A DNA stretch of 64,000 bases from Clostridia bacterium (lineage in GTDB: Bacteria; Bacillota; Clostridia; Christensenellales; Aristaeellaceae), in the NCBI GenBank assembly GCA_017512985.1, contig JAFWEJ010000008.1, positions 496,001 through 560,000 of the forward strand. The letters are read 5' to 3'. Below, piece after piece: positions 1 to 8,309 of the stretch. How positions within the stretch are numbered: position 1 is the stretch's first letter; every line of letters starts with the position of its first letter. The notes beneath the pieces are model-generated. The model was given only the letters and a program-made list of their open reading frames with translations. It was not told the DNA's origin and ran no database searches. The position numbers were made by a program, and so were the translations under genes.

Positions 1-370
1 GGTGGATATTCCCTTCAGAGCTTCCGAACCTGCAGGCAGCCTCTTTTGTAAAGACCGCCATATCCATCTCACCGTATGGTGTATGGTAGACGCCTTCAAA
101 CCGCTGCCCTTTTGCGAAGACCATGATATTGGCAAACTCTCCCTTCCGTTCCATGGTGATTTTTCCGTCGTGAAGCGAAAGGGAAATATCGGAGTTCATG
201 ATCTCGCCTGTTTCTTCATCCTGCTGGGATTCCACATACTGGAGCAGCGCCTCATCAGGATTGGAATAGCTCAGTTTCCCGACGGTCATAAACTGGATGG
301 GATAATCGGGCATATGGTCATACCTGGCGATCGCCAGGAGATTGATAAATACCGGTGTATGGCTGTTCAC
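1..370 (-). CDS. DUF1934 (YwiB-like) beta-barrel protein, 3' end cut by window
   Basis: The 5' 123 codons of a minus-strand gene that runs off the left edge. The start is a GTG at 370-368, chosen because AAAGGAG lies about ten bases upstream and the DUF1934 pattern begins soon after. The visible protein contains an MVFAKGQRFEGVYHTPYGEM stretch, which matches the DUF1934 core (a hydrophobic strand followed by a YxTPYG turn). DUF1934 proteins are small cytoplasmic beta-barrels of unclear role in Firmicutes. The gene is divergent from ispE and has its own promoter at 402-430. The family call is by motif memory, so moderately firm; no function is claimed. Confidence 0.72.
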   Translation of the reverse strand, partial: MNSHTPVFINLLAIARYDHMPDYPIQFMTVGKLSYSNPDEALLQYVESQQDEETGEIMNSDISLSLHDGKITMERKGEFANIMVFAKGQRFEGVYHTPYGEMDMAVFTKEAACRFGSSEGNIH

Positions 371-401
371 CCTGTCCGGTCTCCTTTCCCTTGATACTGT
401 A

Positions 402-430
402 AGTTTACATCCGAAACAGGACCTTTGCAA
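402..430 (-). promoter_or_regulatory. sigma-A-type promoter for the DUF1934 gene
   Basis: On the minus strand TTGCAA (430-425), a 17-base spacer, then TAAACT (407-402), about 30 bases before the GTG start. The -35 is good and the -10 matches four of six positions. It lies back to back with the ispE promoter. Confidence 0.5.
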
Positions 431-464
431 GCCGGAAGCGCATCCGGCAGTGATATCGGTATTC

Positions 465-493
465 TTGCGTTTTCCGGTCTGCGGCTGTATCAT
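465..493 (+). promoter_or_regulatory. sigma-A-type promoter for ispE
   Basis: TTGCGT (465-470), 17-base spacer, TATCAT (488-493), ending 27 bases before the ispE start. The spacing is ideal and both boxes differ from consensus at one or two positions. Confidence 0.55.
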
Positions 494-520
494 GCATGTA
501 TCAGCATGTCGGAGGGAAAC

Positions 521-1390
521 ATGATTCTGGAAGCGTTTGCGAAGATCAACTGGTCTCTTGATATCACAGGAGTGCGGGAAGATGGTTATCATCTGATGGA
601 TATGATCATGCAGCCGGTCTCTCTCGCGGATGAGATCACTCTGATTCCGTCCCCTTTTCTCAGCATTACGACAGGCGGATGGCCTCCCTCCCGTGCAGAT
701 GAAACCAACCTCGCATACCGCGCCGCGCTCGCCCTGAAAAACGAAACCGGTTACCCCGGCGGTGTACGGATCCATGTGGAAAAACATATCCCGATCGGAG
801 CAGGTATGGGTGGCGGCAGCACCGACGCGGCCGCCGTGCTTATCGGGCTGAACCGTATGTGGAACACCGGACTGACTCAGGACAGTCTGGAGCGTATCGG
901 TCTGTCGCTTGGAGCAGATGTTCCTTTCTTTATCCGCGGCGGACTGACGCGAACGCGCGGGATCGGCGAAATACTTGAGAATCGCGAATGCATGTATAAT
1001 TACTGGCTGGTCGCAATCCAGCCCTGCCCGGGCCTGAGCACAGCACAGGTCTTTAGTCTCTGGCACCGGAGCGGGCAGGCACGTCGTCCTGATACCGAAA
1101 AAGCGCTTCATGCGCTTGAGACCGGCAGCCTGGCAACTCTCTGCAGTAATCTTGGCAATGTCCTCCAGCCTGTTTCGGAATCGCTCCGGCCTGAAATAAG
1201 CAGGGCCTGTAAAGCGCTTTCTGCCAGTGGAGCGTCATTTGCCGGAATGACCGGCAGCGGAAGCGCTGTTTTCGGTGTTTTCCGCTCCTCCGCATACGCT
1301 GAGTCAGCTTACCGTAAACTGTCTCCGGATTACCGGACGATCTTCCTTTGCCATACCCAGCACGACAGTGTTCGGATCACGTCCGAATAA
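521..1390 (+). CDS. ispE: 4-diphosphocytidyl-2-C-methyl-D-erythritol kinase
   Basis: GHMP-family kinase that phosphorylates the 2-hydroxyl of CDP-methylerythritol in the MEP (non-mevalonate) isoprenoid pathway, in the cytoplasm. The 289-residue length is normal. The start MILEAFAKINWSLDI is typical for IspE, and the ATP-binding glycine-rich motif PIGAGMGGGSTDAA lies near residues 90-103; a C-terminal GMTGSGSAVFG motif is also present. An in-frame ATG exists at 425, but 521 is preferred because GGAGGG sits seven bases upstream and the protein then begins at the family start. The next gene (ttcA-like) follows after 12 bases, so the two are probably co-transcribed. Confidence 0.93.
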   Translation: MILEAFAKINWSLDITGVREDGYHLMDMIMQPVSLADEITLIPSPFLSITTGGWPPSRADETNLAYRAALALKNETGYPGGVRIHVEKHIPIGAGMGGGSTDAAAVLIGLNRMWNTGLTQDSLERIGLSLGADVPFFIRGGLTRTRGIGEILENRECMYNYWLVAIQPCPGLSTAQVFSLWHRSGQARRPDTEKALHALETGSLATLCSNLGNVLQPVSESLRPEISRACKALSASGASFAGMTGSGSAVFGVFRSSAYAESAYRKLSPDYRTIFLCHTQHDSVRITSE

Positions 1391-1402
1391 GGAGAAACGC
1401 GC

Positions 1403-2155
1403 ATGAAAAAGACGCTTGGTTGCCTTCGCAGGGCGGATCAGGATTTCCGCCTGATCGAAACCGGAGATCGGATCGCTGTCGGCGTTTCCGGTGGCAAGGA
1501 TTCCCTCCTGCTGCTGCATGCGCTGAGCTTGTACCGTAAATTTTCCCACAAGGATTTCTCTCTCCTCGCAGTAACGGTCACCATGGGTATGCAGCCCTTT
1601 GACCTGACCGAAATCAGCCGGCTTTGCGCGCAGCTCGGGATCGAATACTGCGTTAAGGAAACCGAGATCGGCAAGATCATTTTTGACTACCGCAAGGAAA
1701 AGAACCCCTGCGCGCTCTGCGCTAAAATGCGCCGGGCTGTTCTGGCAAATACCTGCGTTGAACAGGGGTACAGCAAACTTGCTCTCGGCCACCATCGTGA
1801 AGACGCGATTGAAACGCTGCTGATGTCCCTTTTCTATGAAGGCCGTTTTCATACTTTCCATCCGAAAACCACCATGAGCCGGACCGGAATCACTGTGATC
1901 AGGCCGCTGGTTTACCTTCCTGAGAGCCATGTAAAGCATATGGCACGCGTCCTTGAACTGCCGGTGGTCAAATCTCCCTGCCCCGCCAACGGTGAAACGC
2001 GGCGGGCCGAGATGAAGGAACTGATGCGCCGCCTGCGCCTGATTTATCCCGATGCGAACGAGCGCTTCCTGCACGCTCTTCAGCAGGACCGTTACGACCT
2101 CTGGCAGAAGGAAAATATACCGGATCAGGATAGTTCTGATGAGATGAATTCTTAG
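1403..2155 (+). CDS. ttcA: TtcA-like tRNA thiolation PP-loop ATPase
   Basis: Adenylating PP-loop enzyme of the TtcA/TtuA family, which thiolates tRNA bases using an Fe-S cluster. The signature VSGGKDS is near residues 29-35, a CALC pair near residues 103-106, and a later SPCPANGETRR segment supplies the third cysteine and matches the family C-terminal motif. Length (250) is close to bacterial TtcA-like proteins. GGAGAAACGCGC precedes the ATG. The exact tRNA position modified (C32 in E. coli TtcA) cannot be read from sequence; many clostridial members are annotated only as ATP-binding TtcA-type proteins. Confidence 0.8.
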   Translation: MKKTLGCLRRADQDFRLIETGDRIAVGVSGGKDSLLLLHALSLYRKFSHKDFSLLAVTVTMGMQPFDLTEISRLCAQLGIEYCVKETEIGKIIFDYRKEKNPCALCAKMRRAVLANTCVEQGYSKLALGHHREDAIETLLMSLFYEGRFHTFHPKTTMSRTGITVIRPLVYLPESHVKHMARVLELPVVKSPCPANGETRRAEMKELMRRLRLIYPDANERFLHALQQDRYDLWQKENIPDQDSSDEMNS

Positions 2156-2176
2156 CGTATTTTAATCGGTTTTTCC

Positions 2177-2205
2177 TTTCTTTTATATAATTGATGTGTT
2201 ATAAT
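2177..2205 (+). promoter_or_regulatory. possible promoter for xpaC-telA
   Basis: A perfect TATAAT at 2200-2205 lies 36 bases before the xpaC GTG. The hexamer 17 bases upstream is a weak TTTCTT in a T-rich tract, so the -10 is convincing and the -35 is not. Confidence 0.42.
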
Positions 2206-2241
2206 CTCTTTTGATATTCAGGCAAGGAGTCAGAGACGTAC

Positions 2242-3117
2242 GTGAGTAGCAAGAATCCCAACAGTAACAGAAAATCCGGCGGCGCCGGTTTTATCATTAC
2301 ACTGCTCATCCTTTCATCCCTCAGCGGTTTTTCTTTCGGCGGTATCGTCGCCGGAGTGCTGCTCGGACTGGGAATCGGAAAAATTACCAGCATTATCGGA
2401 AGCGGGCTGGATACTACCACACATAACCGTCGTGACCGCGAACGGCAGGCCGCCGAGGAAGAAACCGCCAGCAGGCAGGCCGAAGAACGCGCCCGCCAGC
2501 TTGCCGCCGAAGCAGAAGCCCGGAAACGTGAGGATGCCAGCCGCATTCCGCTGACCGGCGACAAAATTGCTGACCAGGTAATCACCACCGGACAGGATAT
2601 GCTCACCACCATCCGGAAAGAAAACGCGGCGATTCCTGACCGGGAACTGTCAGAACAGATGGACAACCTCAGCATCAAATGCGAACAGATCTTCCGTACC
2701 GTGTCGGAATCTCCCGCCAAGGCTCCCCAGGTCCGCAAGTTCATGAACTACTACCTGCCGACCACGCTGAAGATGCTGGCAAACTACCGTACCATGCAGC
2801 AGCGCGGCGTTTCATACGGTGAGATGAAAAACGCCCGGGACACGACGGTTCACGGCATGAACCTGATCCTCACCGCCTGCCAGAAACAGATCGACAACCT
2901 GCATCGTGAAAACATGCTCGACATCTCCACGGATATCGACGTGCTCGAGCAGATGCTTAAACGTGACGGCTATACTGATAACGAGATCGTTGAGAACGCA
3001 CGCACCGCCGCGGAAGCCCAGATGAGGTATTCCTCCGCGCCCGTTATGAATTTTCCCATCGAATCCGACGGAGACGATGCGGCGTCCGGATCTTCTTCGA
3101 TGATCCGGCAGGAATGA
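2242..3117 (+). CDS. xpaC: XpaC-family protein (5-bromo-4-chloroindolyl phosphate hydrolysis family)
   Basis: A 291-residue protein with two glycine-rich hydrophobic segments near residues 15-55 (membrane hairpin), then a charged, alanine/glutamate-rich coiled-coil region about 60-95, and an alpha-helical C-terminal domain. This architecture and the immediate telA neighbour match the XpaC family, paired with TelA/YaaN in Bacillus. The molecular activity is unresolved; the name comes from an indolyl-phosphate phenotype. The start is GTG with AAGGAG about 12 bases upstream. telA follows after 36 bases. Confidence 0.75.
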   Translation: MSSKNPNSNRKSGGAGFIITLLILSSLSGFSFGGIVAGVLLGLGIGKITSIIGSGLDTTTHNRRDRERQAAEEETASRQAEERARQLAAEAEARKREDASRIPLTGDKIADQVITTGQDMLTTIRKENAAIPDRELSEQMDNLSIKCEQIFRTVSESPAKAPQVRKFMNYYLPTTLKMLANYRTMQQRGVSYGEMKNARDTTVHGMNLILTACQKQIDNLHRENMLDISTDIDVLEQMLKRDGYTDNEIVENARTAAEAQMRYSSAPVMNFPIESDGDDAASGSSSMIRQE

Positions 3118-3153
3118 CCATACATGCCAAACAGACAGAAGGAGGAAAAAAAC

Positions 3154-4317
3154 ATGTCCGAATCCAATTCCATGCCTCAGCTTTCCCTGGCTCCCAGCGC
3201 TCCCGTTCCGGAAACCGAAGCCGCTCCTGCTGACAGCATTCAGCAGACTGCCACCCCCGCTGCGGAAGAGCAGGCTCCCGGCCTGGATGAAAGCCAGCTG
3301 ACTGAAGCTGAAAAGAAGGCGATAGAAGAATTCATTGCCAAGGTGGATGTCACCAATCCCGACCATGTTCTCCTCTTTGGCGCAGATGCCCAGAAAAGGA
3401 TCGCCGATTTCTCCCAGACCGCACTGGACGCTGTCAAGACGCAGGAAACCGGTGAAGTCGGCAACATGCTCGTCAATCTCGTGTCCGAGCTGAAAGGCTT
3501 CAAAAAGGACACTGAAGAACCCAAGGGCATCGCTAAGCTTTTCGGTAAAGCAGAGGACAAGATCGTCCGGATGAAAGCGCGTTATAACAAAGTATCCGTC
3601 AATGTCGAGAGTATCGCCTCCTCTCTTGAAGGATACCAGGCGCAGCTGCTCAAGGACGTCGCCATGTTCGACCGCCTGTACGACCAGAACAACGATTATT
3701 TCCACCAGCTGACCCTCTATATCATCGCGGGCGACAAAAAGCTGAAACAGATCCGCGAGAACGATCTGAAGGAACTGCTGGAAAAGGCGAAAGCAAGCGG
3801 AGACGCCATGGACGCGCAGAAAGCCAACGATCTGGCCGCCCAGTGCGACCGTTTCGAAAAGAAGCTGTACGACCTGAAGCTGACCCGTCAGGTTGCCATT
3901 CAGATGGCTCCACAGATCCGTCTGCTTCAAAATAATGACAGCCTGCTCGTCGAGCGCATCCAGTCCACGCTTTCAAATACACTGCCGCTCTGGAAGAGCC
4001 AGATGGTTCTTGCGCTCGGCCTGCATCACTCCCAGGAAGCGCTCAAGGCCCAGACTGCTGTAACCGATATGACCAACGAGCTTCTCAAGCAGAATGCCCA
4101 GGCCCTCAAGATCGGAACAATACAGACCGCGAAGGAAGCCGAGCGCGGCATCATCGATATCGAAACCCTGATCCAGACCAACCAGGATCTGATCGATACG
4201 ATCAACGATGTCATGGAGATCCAGTCCCAGGGTCACGCAAAACGCATCGAAGCCGAAAAAACCCTGTACTCCATGGAAGCTGAACTGAAAAAGAAGCTCC
4301 TGTCGACCAGGATCTGA
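3154..4317 (+). CDS. telA: TelA-family toxic anion resistance protein
   Basis: A 387-residue, almost entirely helical, cytoplasmic protein of the TelA (YaaN) family, linked to tellurite and other stress or antibiotic tolerance, with unknown biochemistry. An N-terminal proline/alanine/glutamate-rich tail of about 45 residues precedes the conserved domain, which contains the DNDYFHQLTLYI-like stretch and ends with a helix rich in Glu/Lys. An upstream in-frame ATG at 3124 exists, but the ATG at 3154 is preferred because GGAGG lies directly before it at a 7-8 base distance. The unit ends at the terminator at 4330. Confidence 0.88.
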   Translation: MSESNSMPQLSLAPSAPVPETEAAPADSIQQTATPAAEEQAPGLDESQLTEAEKKAIEEFIAKVDVTNPDHVLLFGADAQKRIADFSQTALDAVKTQETGEVGNMLVNLVSELKGFKKDTEEPKGIAKLFGKAEDKIVRMKARYNKVSVNVESIASSLEGYQAQLLKDVAMFDRLYDQNNDYFHQLTLYIIAGDKKLKQIRENDLKELLEKAKASGDAMDAQKANDLAAQCDRFEKKLYDLKLTRQVAIQMAPQIRLLQNNDSLLVERIQSTLSNTLPLWKSQMVLALGLHHSQEALKAQTAVTDMTNELLKQNAQALKIGTIQTAKEAERGIIDIETLIQTNQDLIDTINDVMEIQSQGHAKRIEAEKTLYSMEAELKKKLLSTRI

Positions 4318-4329
4318 TCGGTATTCATC

Positions 4330-4372
4330 CCGGCACGGCATGTCTTGCAATGCCGTGCCGGTTTTACTTTTA
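4330..4372 (+). terminator. rho-independent terminator after telA
   Basis: A 12-base-pair GC-rich stem (CCGGCACGGCAT with its complement ATGCCGTGCCGG), an 8-base loop, then TTTTACTTTTATT. It ends the xpaC-telA unit and sits only about 20 bases before the next gene. Confidence 0.9.
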
Positions 4373-4391
4373 TTGAAAGGAACAGATCTCC

Positions 4392-5810
4392 ATGCGCCTG
4401 ATCGGGATCACGGGAAGCATTGCCTGCGGAAAATCCACCGTCAGCCGCGAACTGTCCCGCAGGGGATATGCGGTCATTGACGGGGATGCGCTTTCCAGGG
4501 AACTGACCGGGCCCGGCGGCGCCGCCATGCCGGAGATCCGTTCTGTTTTCGGAAACCGCTTCGTTCTGCAGGACGGTTCCCTGAACCGCCGGGAAATGGG
4601 CAGCCTCGTCTTTTCGGACCCGCTTGCGCGGGAACGTCTGGACCGTGTCATGGCTCCTTACCTGAAAGCGCTCACATCCGAAAGGATTGAAGCCGTCCGG
4701 TCTTCCGGGGCCTTGCTCTGTTTTCTGGATTTTCCGCTGCTGTATGAAAAAGGATACGACAGGTACTGTGATACGGTCTGGTGTGTGTGGCTCCCCGAAG
4801 ATCTTCAGCTTCGGCGCCTGATGGACCGTGACGGTTATTCACGCGAAGAGGCGCTGAACCGCATGAACGCGGTCATGTCGTCAGATGAAAAGGCAAACCT
4901 GTCTCCGGTCGTGATCGACAATTCCGGCCCTGTGGAGGACACGCTGCAGCAGGTTGAGGATCAGCTGAACATTGAATTGTCCCGTACGGGTGCGGGGCCC
5001 CGCCGCCGCAGATCCGCCGCCCCGGAGTCTGCTTCCGCATCGGTTCAGCAGGTTCCTCTGTCCTTTTCCTCTTCGCAGAATATACCTTATGACGGGATCG
5101 AACGTTCAGAATTGAGCAGGAAAAAACCGTCTGCAAGAAAAGCCTCCTGGCAGATGCCCGCCCCGTTCCGTTCCGTCCTGGTTTGTCTCGCGGTCATCCT
5201 GGCTGTTTCCTTTACGGCCCAGATGCTTATGGACGCATATCTCTCCAGGCAGCGGCAAACGCACGAGGAGGAACAGCGTGCCATTGACCGGGCATACCCG
5301 CTGATGTATGAAAACCTGATCCGCTCGGTTTCCGCGGAATATAACCTTTCCCCTTCCCTGATCGCCGCTGTGATCCTCAATGAAAGCTCCTTCAGGCCCG
5401 GAATCGAATCGACGGTCGGTGCGCGCGGGCTCATGCAGCTCATGCCTGATACGGCGGAATGGATTGCCCATAAGCTCAGGATGGACAAATATCATTTTGA
5501 TCAGCTGCTGGATCCCGAAACCAATATCCGCTTCGGATGCTGGTACCTGAACTACCTGAGTACGCTGTTCAACGGAGACCCGCTGTGCGTTGTCTGCGCC
5601 TATCACGCCGGTCAGGGTGAAATTGCTTCCTGGCTTTCCAATCCCATGTACAGCAGTGACGGCCGTACGCTGAACCGCGACAGTCTGCCTGATGGGCCGA
5701 CAAAAATCTATGCAGGGAGAGTAACCAGAGATTATGGCATATACAAAGCGAAGTATTTTGATCAGACTGATCTCATTCCTTCTTCTGGCAGTCCTGCTGC
5801 TGCCGATTGA
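4392..5810 (+). CDS. coaE: fusion: dephospho-CoA kinase + membrane-anchored lytic transglycosylase
   Basis: One continuous 472-residue frame with two unrelated modules. Residues 1-195 are CoaE, which phosphorylates dephospho-CoA in the last step of CoA synthesis: P-loop GSIACGKST at 8-16, DGD at 30-32, and a typical C-terminal helix. Residues 196-258 are a basic, serine-rich linker (RRRR at 204-207). Residues 261-280 form one membrane segment, followed by an SLT domain: catalytic Glu331 in ILNESSF, GLMQLMP at 346-352, AYHAGQG at 403-409. With RRRR and the kinase on the inside, the SLT domain would face the cell wall, a coherent single-pass topology. CoaE and SLT genes are often neighbours in Clostridia; here they are one polypeptide. 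No stop or frameshift is visible at the junction. Start ATG follows GAAAGGAACAGATCTCC. Confidence 0.88.
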   Translation: MRLIGITGSIACGKSTVSRELSRRGYAVIDGDALSRELTGPGGAAMPEIRSVFGNRFVLQDGSLNRREMGSLVFSDPLARERLDRVMAPYLKALTSERIEAVRSSGALLCFLDFPLLYEKGYDRYCDTVWCVWLPEDLQLRRLMDRDGYSREEALNRMNAVMSSDEKANLSPVVIDNSGPVEDTLQQVEDQLNIELSRTGAGPRRRRSAAPESASASVQQVPLSFSSSQNIPYDGIERSELSRKKPSARKASWQMPAPFRSVLVCLAVILAVSFTAQMLMDAYLSRQRQTHEEEQRAIDRAYPLMYENLIRSVSAEYNLSPSLIAAVILNESSFRPGIESTVGARGLMQLMPDTAEWIAHKLRMDKYHFDQLLDPETNIRFGCWYLNYLSTLFNGDPLCVVCAYHAGQGEIASWLSNPMYSSDGRTLNRDSLPDGPTKIYAGRVTRDYGIYKAKYFDQTDLIPSSGSPAAAD

Positions 5811-7335
5811 TCCGTCATCAGCGGAAAACGTCGGAACAAGCATCACCATCGGGATCCAGAGCACAAAAACGCTGGCAATACGTCCTTTCGAACCGCTTGA
5901 AAGGGATATTCTCTCCGTATATAACGTGATTTATGAGAGCCTGGTCACAATTGACGACGATTATATGCCCCAAGGCTGCATTGCACAGAGCTGGGAGGAA
6001 AGCGGCAATGGAAAATACTGGACTTTCCATCTGCGCAACGACGTCCGTTTTTCAGACGGTACCCCGCTGACAGCCGCTGACGTGGTAGCGTCCGCCAATT
6101 ATATACTGGACAGAGCCAAAGATGAAAATATCACGGATCACGGATTCTACAGCAACCTGAAGTATTTTGTAAAAACCATCTCTGCCAAGGACGATTACAC
6201 GGTTGTTGTAACTGCGAATTCCTCCAAATCCACCAAGCAGCCCACAAGAACCTGTTTCGGACTGCTTTATGAAATGACTTTTCCGATTGTTCCCGCGTCT
6301 CAGGTGTCCTCAGATTCTCCGCCCGGCTCCGGCCCGTATGTCGTCAGCCAGTTTTCCGCCGGCGACTTTATGACGCTGGAGGTTAATCCCAACTGGTGGA
6401 AGCTGCCGCCCTTTGTGCGCCAGATCATGATATCCTTCCACGATACACAGAGAGCCGTCATTGACAGCTATGAGTTTAACCGTGTGGACGCGGTTTTTAC
6501 GCGTTCCACGGCGGGCGCGCAGTATAAAACCGGTACCTTGTCCGTTTCCATGGGTTACCGGACCAGCCAGCTGGACTGCCTGCTCACAAACAACCAGTCC
6601 GGCGAACTGACGCCCGAAGTCCGAAGGGCTATCCGTTATGTGGTCGACCGCCAGAAAATCATCAGCAACATTTATTCAGGCATGGCGGTCCTCACAAACT
6701 TTCCCTTCTATCCTGGCACCTGGATGTATAACGACAGTCTGGACTCGCAGTTCACAGTCAACCTGGATGAAGCGAGAAGGCTTCTGGAACAGGCCGGCTG
6801 GGAAGACACTGACGATAACGGAGTTCTCGACCGCCTCAACAATGAAGGCAAGCTGAGGGAACTGAGCCTCCGCTTCTATGTTTATGAGGAACCTGACAAC
6901 GACGTACGCCTTGAAGCGGCCAACCTGATAAAGGAACAGCTTGCCCAGGTCGGTATTGAGTGCCGGATTGAGGCCATGACATATGCGAATGTCAGGGAAA
7001 AGCTGTCAGCAGGGTCTTTCGACCTGGCACTGGTTTCTTTTTCCATGGACGTCTGCCCGGATCCGGGATTTCTGCTGATGAGGGGCAATACCTGCAACTA
7101 TGTCCGCTATAAGAGCGACCGGATGACATCCCTTTGTCATGATCTCCGCAAGGAATACTCACAGACCGGTTACCGCCAGAAGCTGATGGAGATCCAGGCC
7201 CTCTTCGCGGAAGACTGCCCGTTCATCTGCCTGTATTACAGAACCGGCTTCGTGATCACGCGCTATATGTACACGACCTGCAGGGATGTACGTGAATATG
7301 AACTGCTGCGCGGTATCTCTGCATTCAATCCATGA
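5734..7335 (+). CDS. ABC-type solute-binding protein, family 5 (peptide/nickel type), orphan
   Basis: A 533-residue secreted binding protein. Residues 1-31 form a signal peptide (hydrophobic core LISFLLLAVLLL, likely cleavage after SSA); no lipobox cysteine is seen, unusual for a Gram-positive binding protein. The mature part has the SBP family 5 layout: a WTFHLRNDVRFSDGTPLTAADV motif near residues 91-112 and a closing FDLALVSFSMDVCPDPG region near residues 428-444. The start overlaps the end of the upstream fusion gene by 77 bases; it is accepted because the signal peptide begins exactly here. No permease or ATPase gene is nearby, so it either serves a distant transporter or has another role in the envelope. 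prmA follows after 24 bases. Confidence 0.87.
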   Translation: MAYTKRSILIRLISFLLLAVLLLPIDPSSAENVGTSITIGIQSTKTLAIRPFEPLERDILSVYNVIYESLVTIDDDYMPQGCIAQSWEESGNGKYWTFHLRNDVRFSDGTPLTAADVVASANYILDRAKDENITDHGFYSNLKYFVKTISAKDDYTVVVTANSSKSTKQPTRTCFGLLYEMTFPIVPASQVSSDSPPGSGPYVVSQFSAGDFMTLEVNPNWWKLPPFVRQIMISFHDTQRAVIDSYEFNRVDAVFTRSTAGAQYKTGTLSVSMGYRTSQLDCLLTNNQSGELTPEVRRAIRYVVDRQKIISNIYSGMAVLTNFPFYPGTWMYNDSLDSQFTVNLDEARRLLEQAGWEDTDDNGVLDRLNNEGKLRELSLRFYVYEEPDNDVRLEAANLIKEQLAQVGIECRIEAMTYANVREKLSAGSFDLALVSFSMDVCPDPGFLLMRGNTCNYVRYKSDRMTSLCHDLRKEYSQTGYRQKLMEIQALFAEDCPFICLYYRTGFVITRYMYTTCRDVREYELLRGISAFNP

Positions 7336-7359
7336 TTCCCGGTTGAAAGGAGTTTCTCC

Positions 7360-8307
7360 ATGGAATGGATCGAACTGATCGTACATACGACCACAGAAGG
7401 CACTGACAGCGTATCCGGCCTCCTGATGGACTGCGGCGCTGCCGGAACCATGATCGAGGACCGCTCGGATATTCCTGATCCGAATCAACCCCACGGAATC
7501 TGGGAGATCATTGATCCCGCGCTGCTGGACAGCATGCCGGAGGATGTCCTCGTCCATGCCTGGTTTGAGGAAAGCCCTTCGCTGCCTTCCCTGCTGGATT
7601 CAATCCGCAGCAGGCTTTCTGAACTGTCCGCCGGATCTTCCGCAGGCTTGGATTACGGATCATTGCAGCTTGATACACGTTCAGTGAATGATCAGGCATG
7701 GACCGATGTCTGGAAAAAGTATTTCAAACCGTTCCATGCCGGAACGCATCTTGTGATCAAACCGACGTGGGAACCGTTCTCCCCCGCGCCGGATGACCTT
7801 GTCATTGAGATAGATCCCGGAATGGCTTTCGGCAGCGGTACGCATGAAACCACAGGCATGTGCCTTTCCCTGCTCGAAGAAGTCATTGCCGGCGGCGAGG
7901 AAATCATCGATGTCGGCACCGGCAGCGGAATCCTGGCCATCGGCGCAGCGCTGCTCGGCGCGGGCCGTGTGCTTGCCGTCGATATTGATCCGGACGCGGT
8001 TAAGGTTGCACAGGAAAATGTGAAGCATAACCGCGTTGAGCAGATTGTTTCAGTTCAGCAGGGCAATCTGCTCGACCGCGTGTCAGATACCTGTGATATC
8101 TGTGTGGCCAATATCATATCCGATGTGATCATCTCTTTCGCAGCCCCGCTTATGTCCCATATTCGTCCGGGCGGCCTTTTCATCTGCAGCGGCATCGTTT
8201 CGCAGAGAAGCGATGAGGTGGCGGAAGCGCTCAATGCGGCGGGATACCGGATCCTGCGGAAAGTTACCCGGGGTGAATGGACCGCTTTCCTGTCCGGGAG
8301 GAACTGA
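7360..8307 (+). CDS. prmA: ribosomal protein L11 methyltransferase
   Basis: SAM-dependent enzyme that trimethylates lysines and the N-terminus of ribosomal protein L11. The 315-residue length is standard. The PrmA hallmarks IDPGMAFGSGTHETT (about 151-165) and the SAM motif DVGTGSGILAIGA (about 185-197) are intact, with VANIISDVI as the catalytic-site segment. AAAGGAG precedes the ATG. It opens the prmA-rsmE-mtaB-HIT-rpsU block typical of Firmicutes. Confidence 0.95.
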   Translation: MEWIELIVHTTTEGTDSVSGLLMDCGAAGTMIEDRSDIPDPNQPHGIWEIIDPALLDSMPEDVLVHAWFEESPSLPSLLDSIRSRLSELSAGSSAGLDYGSLQLDTRSVNDQAWTDVWKKYFKPFHAGTHLVIKPTWEPFSPAPDDLVIEIDPGMAFGSGTHETTGMCLSLLEEVIAGGEEIIDVGTGSGILAIGAALLGAGRVLAVDIDPDAVKVAQENVKHNRVEQIVSVQQGNLLDRVSDTCDICVANIISDVIISFAAPLMSHIRPGGLFICSGIVSQRSDEVAEALNAAGYRILRKVTRGEWTAFLSGRN

Positions 8308-8309
8308 TA

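Noticed and set aside
2-394. Open frame on the plus strand at the left edge
   Set aside because: It is antisense to the DUF1934 gene, which has a promoter, ribosome binding site and family motif.
4346-4378. Promoter for the coaE fusion (TTGCAA near 4346 with a TTTTAT 17 bases on)
   Set aside because: The -35 lies in the telA terminator and the -10 matches poorly; the true start site is undecided.
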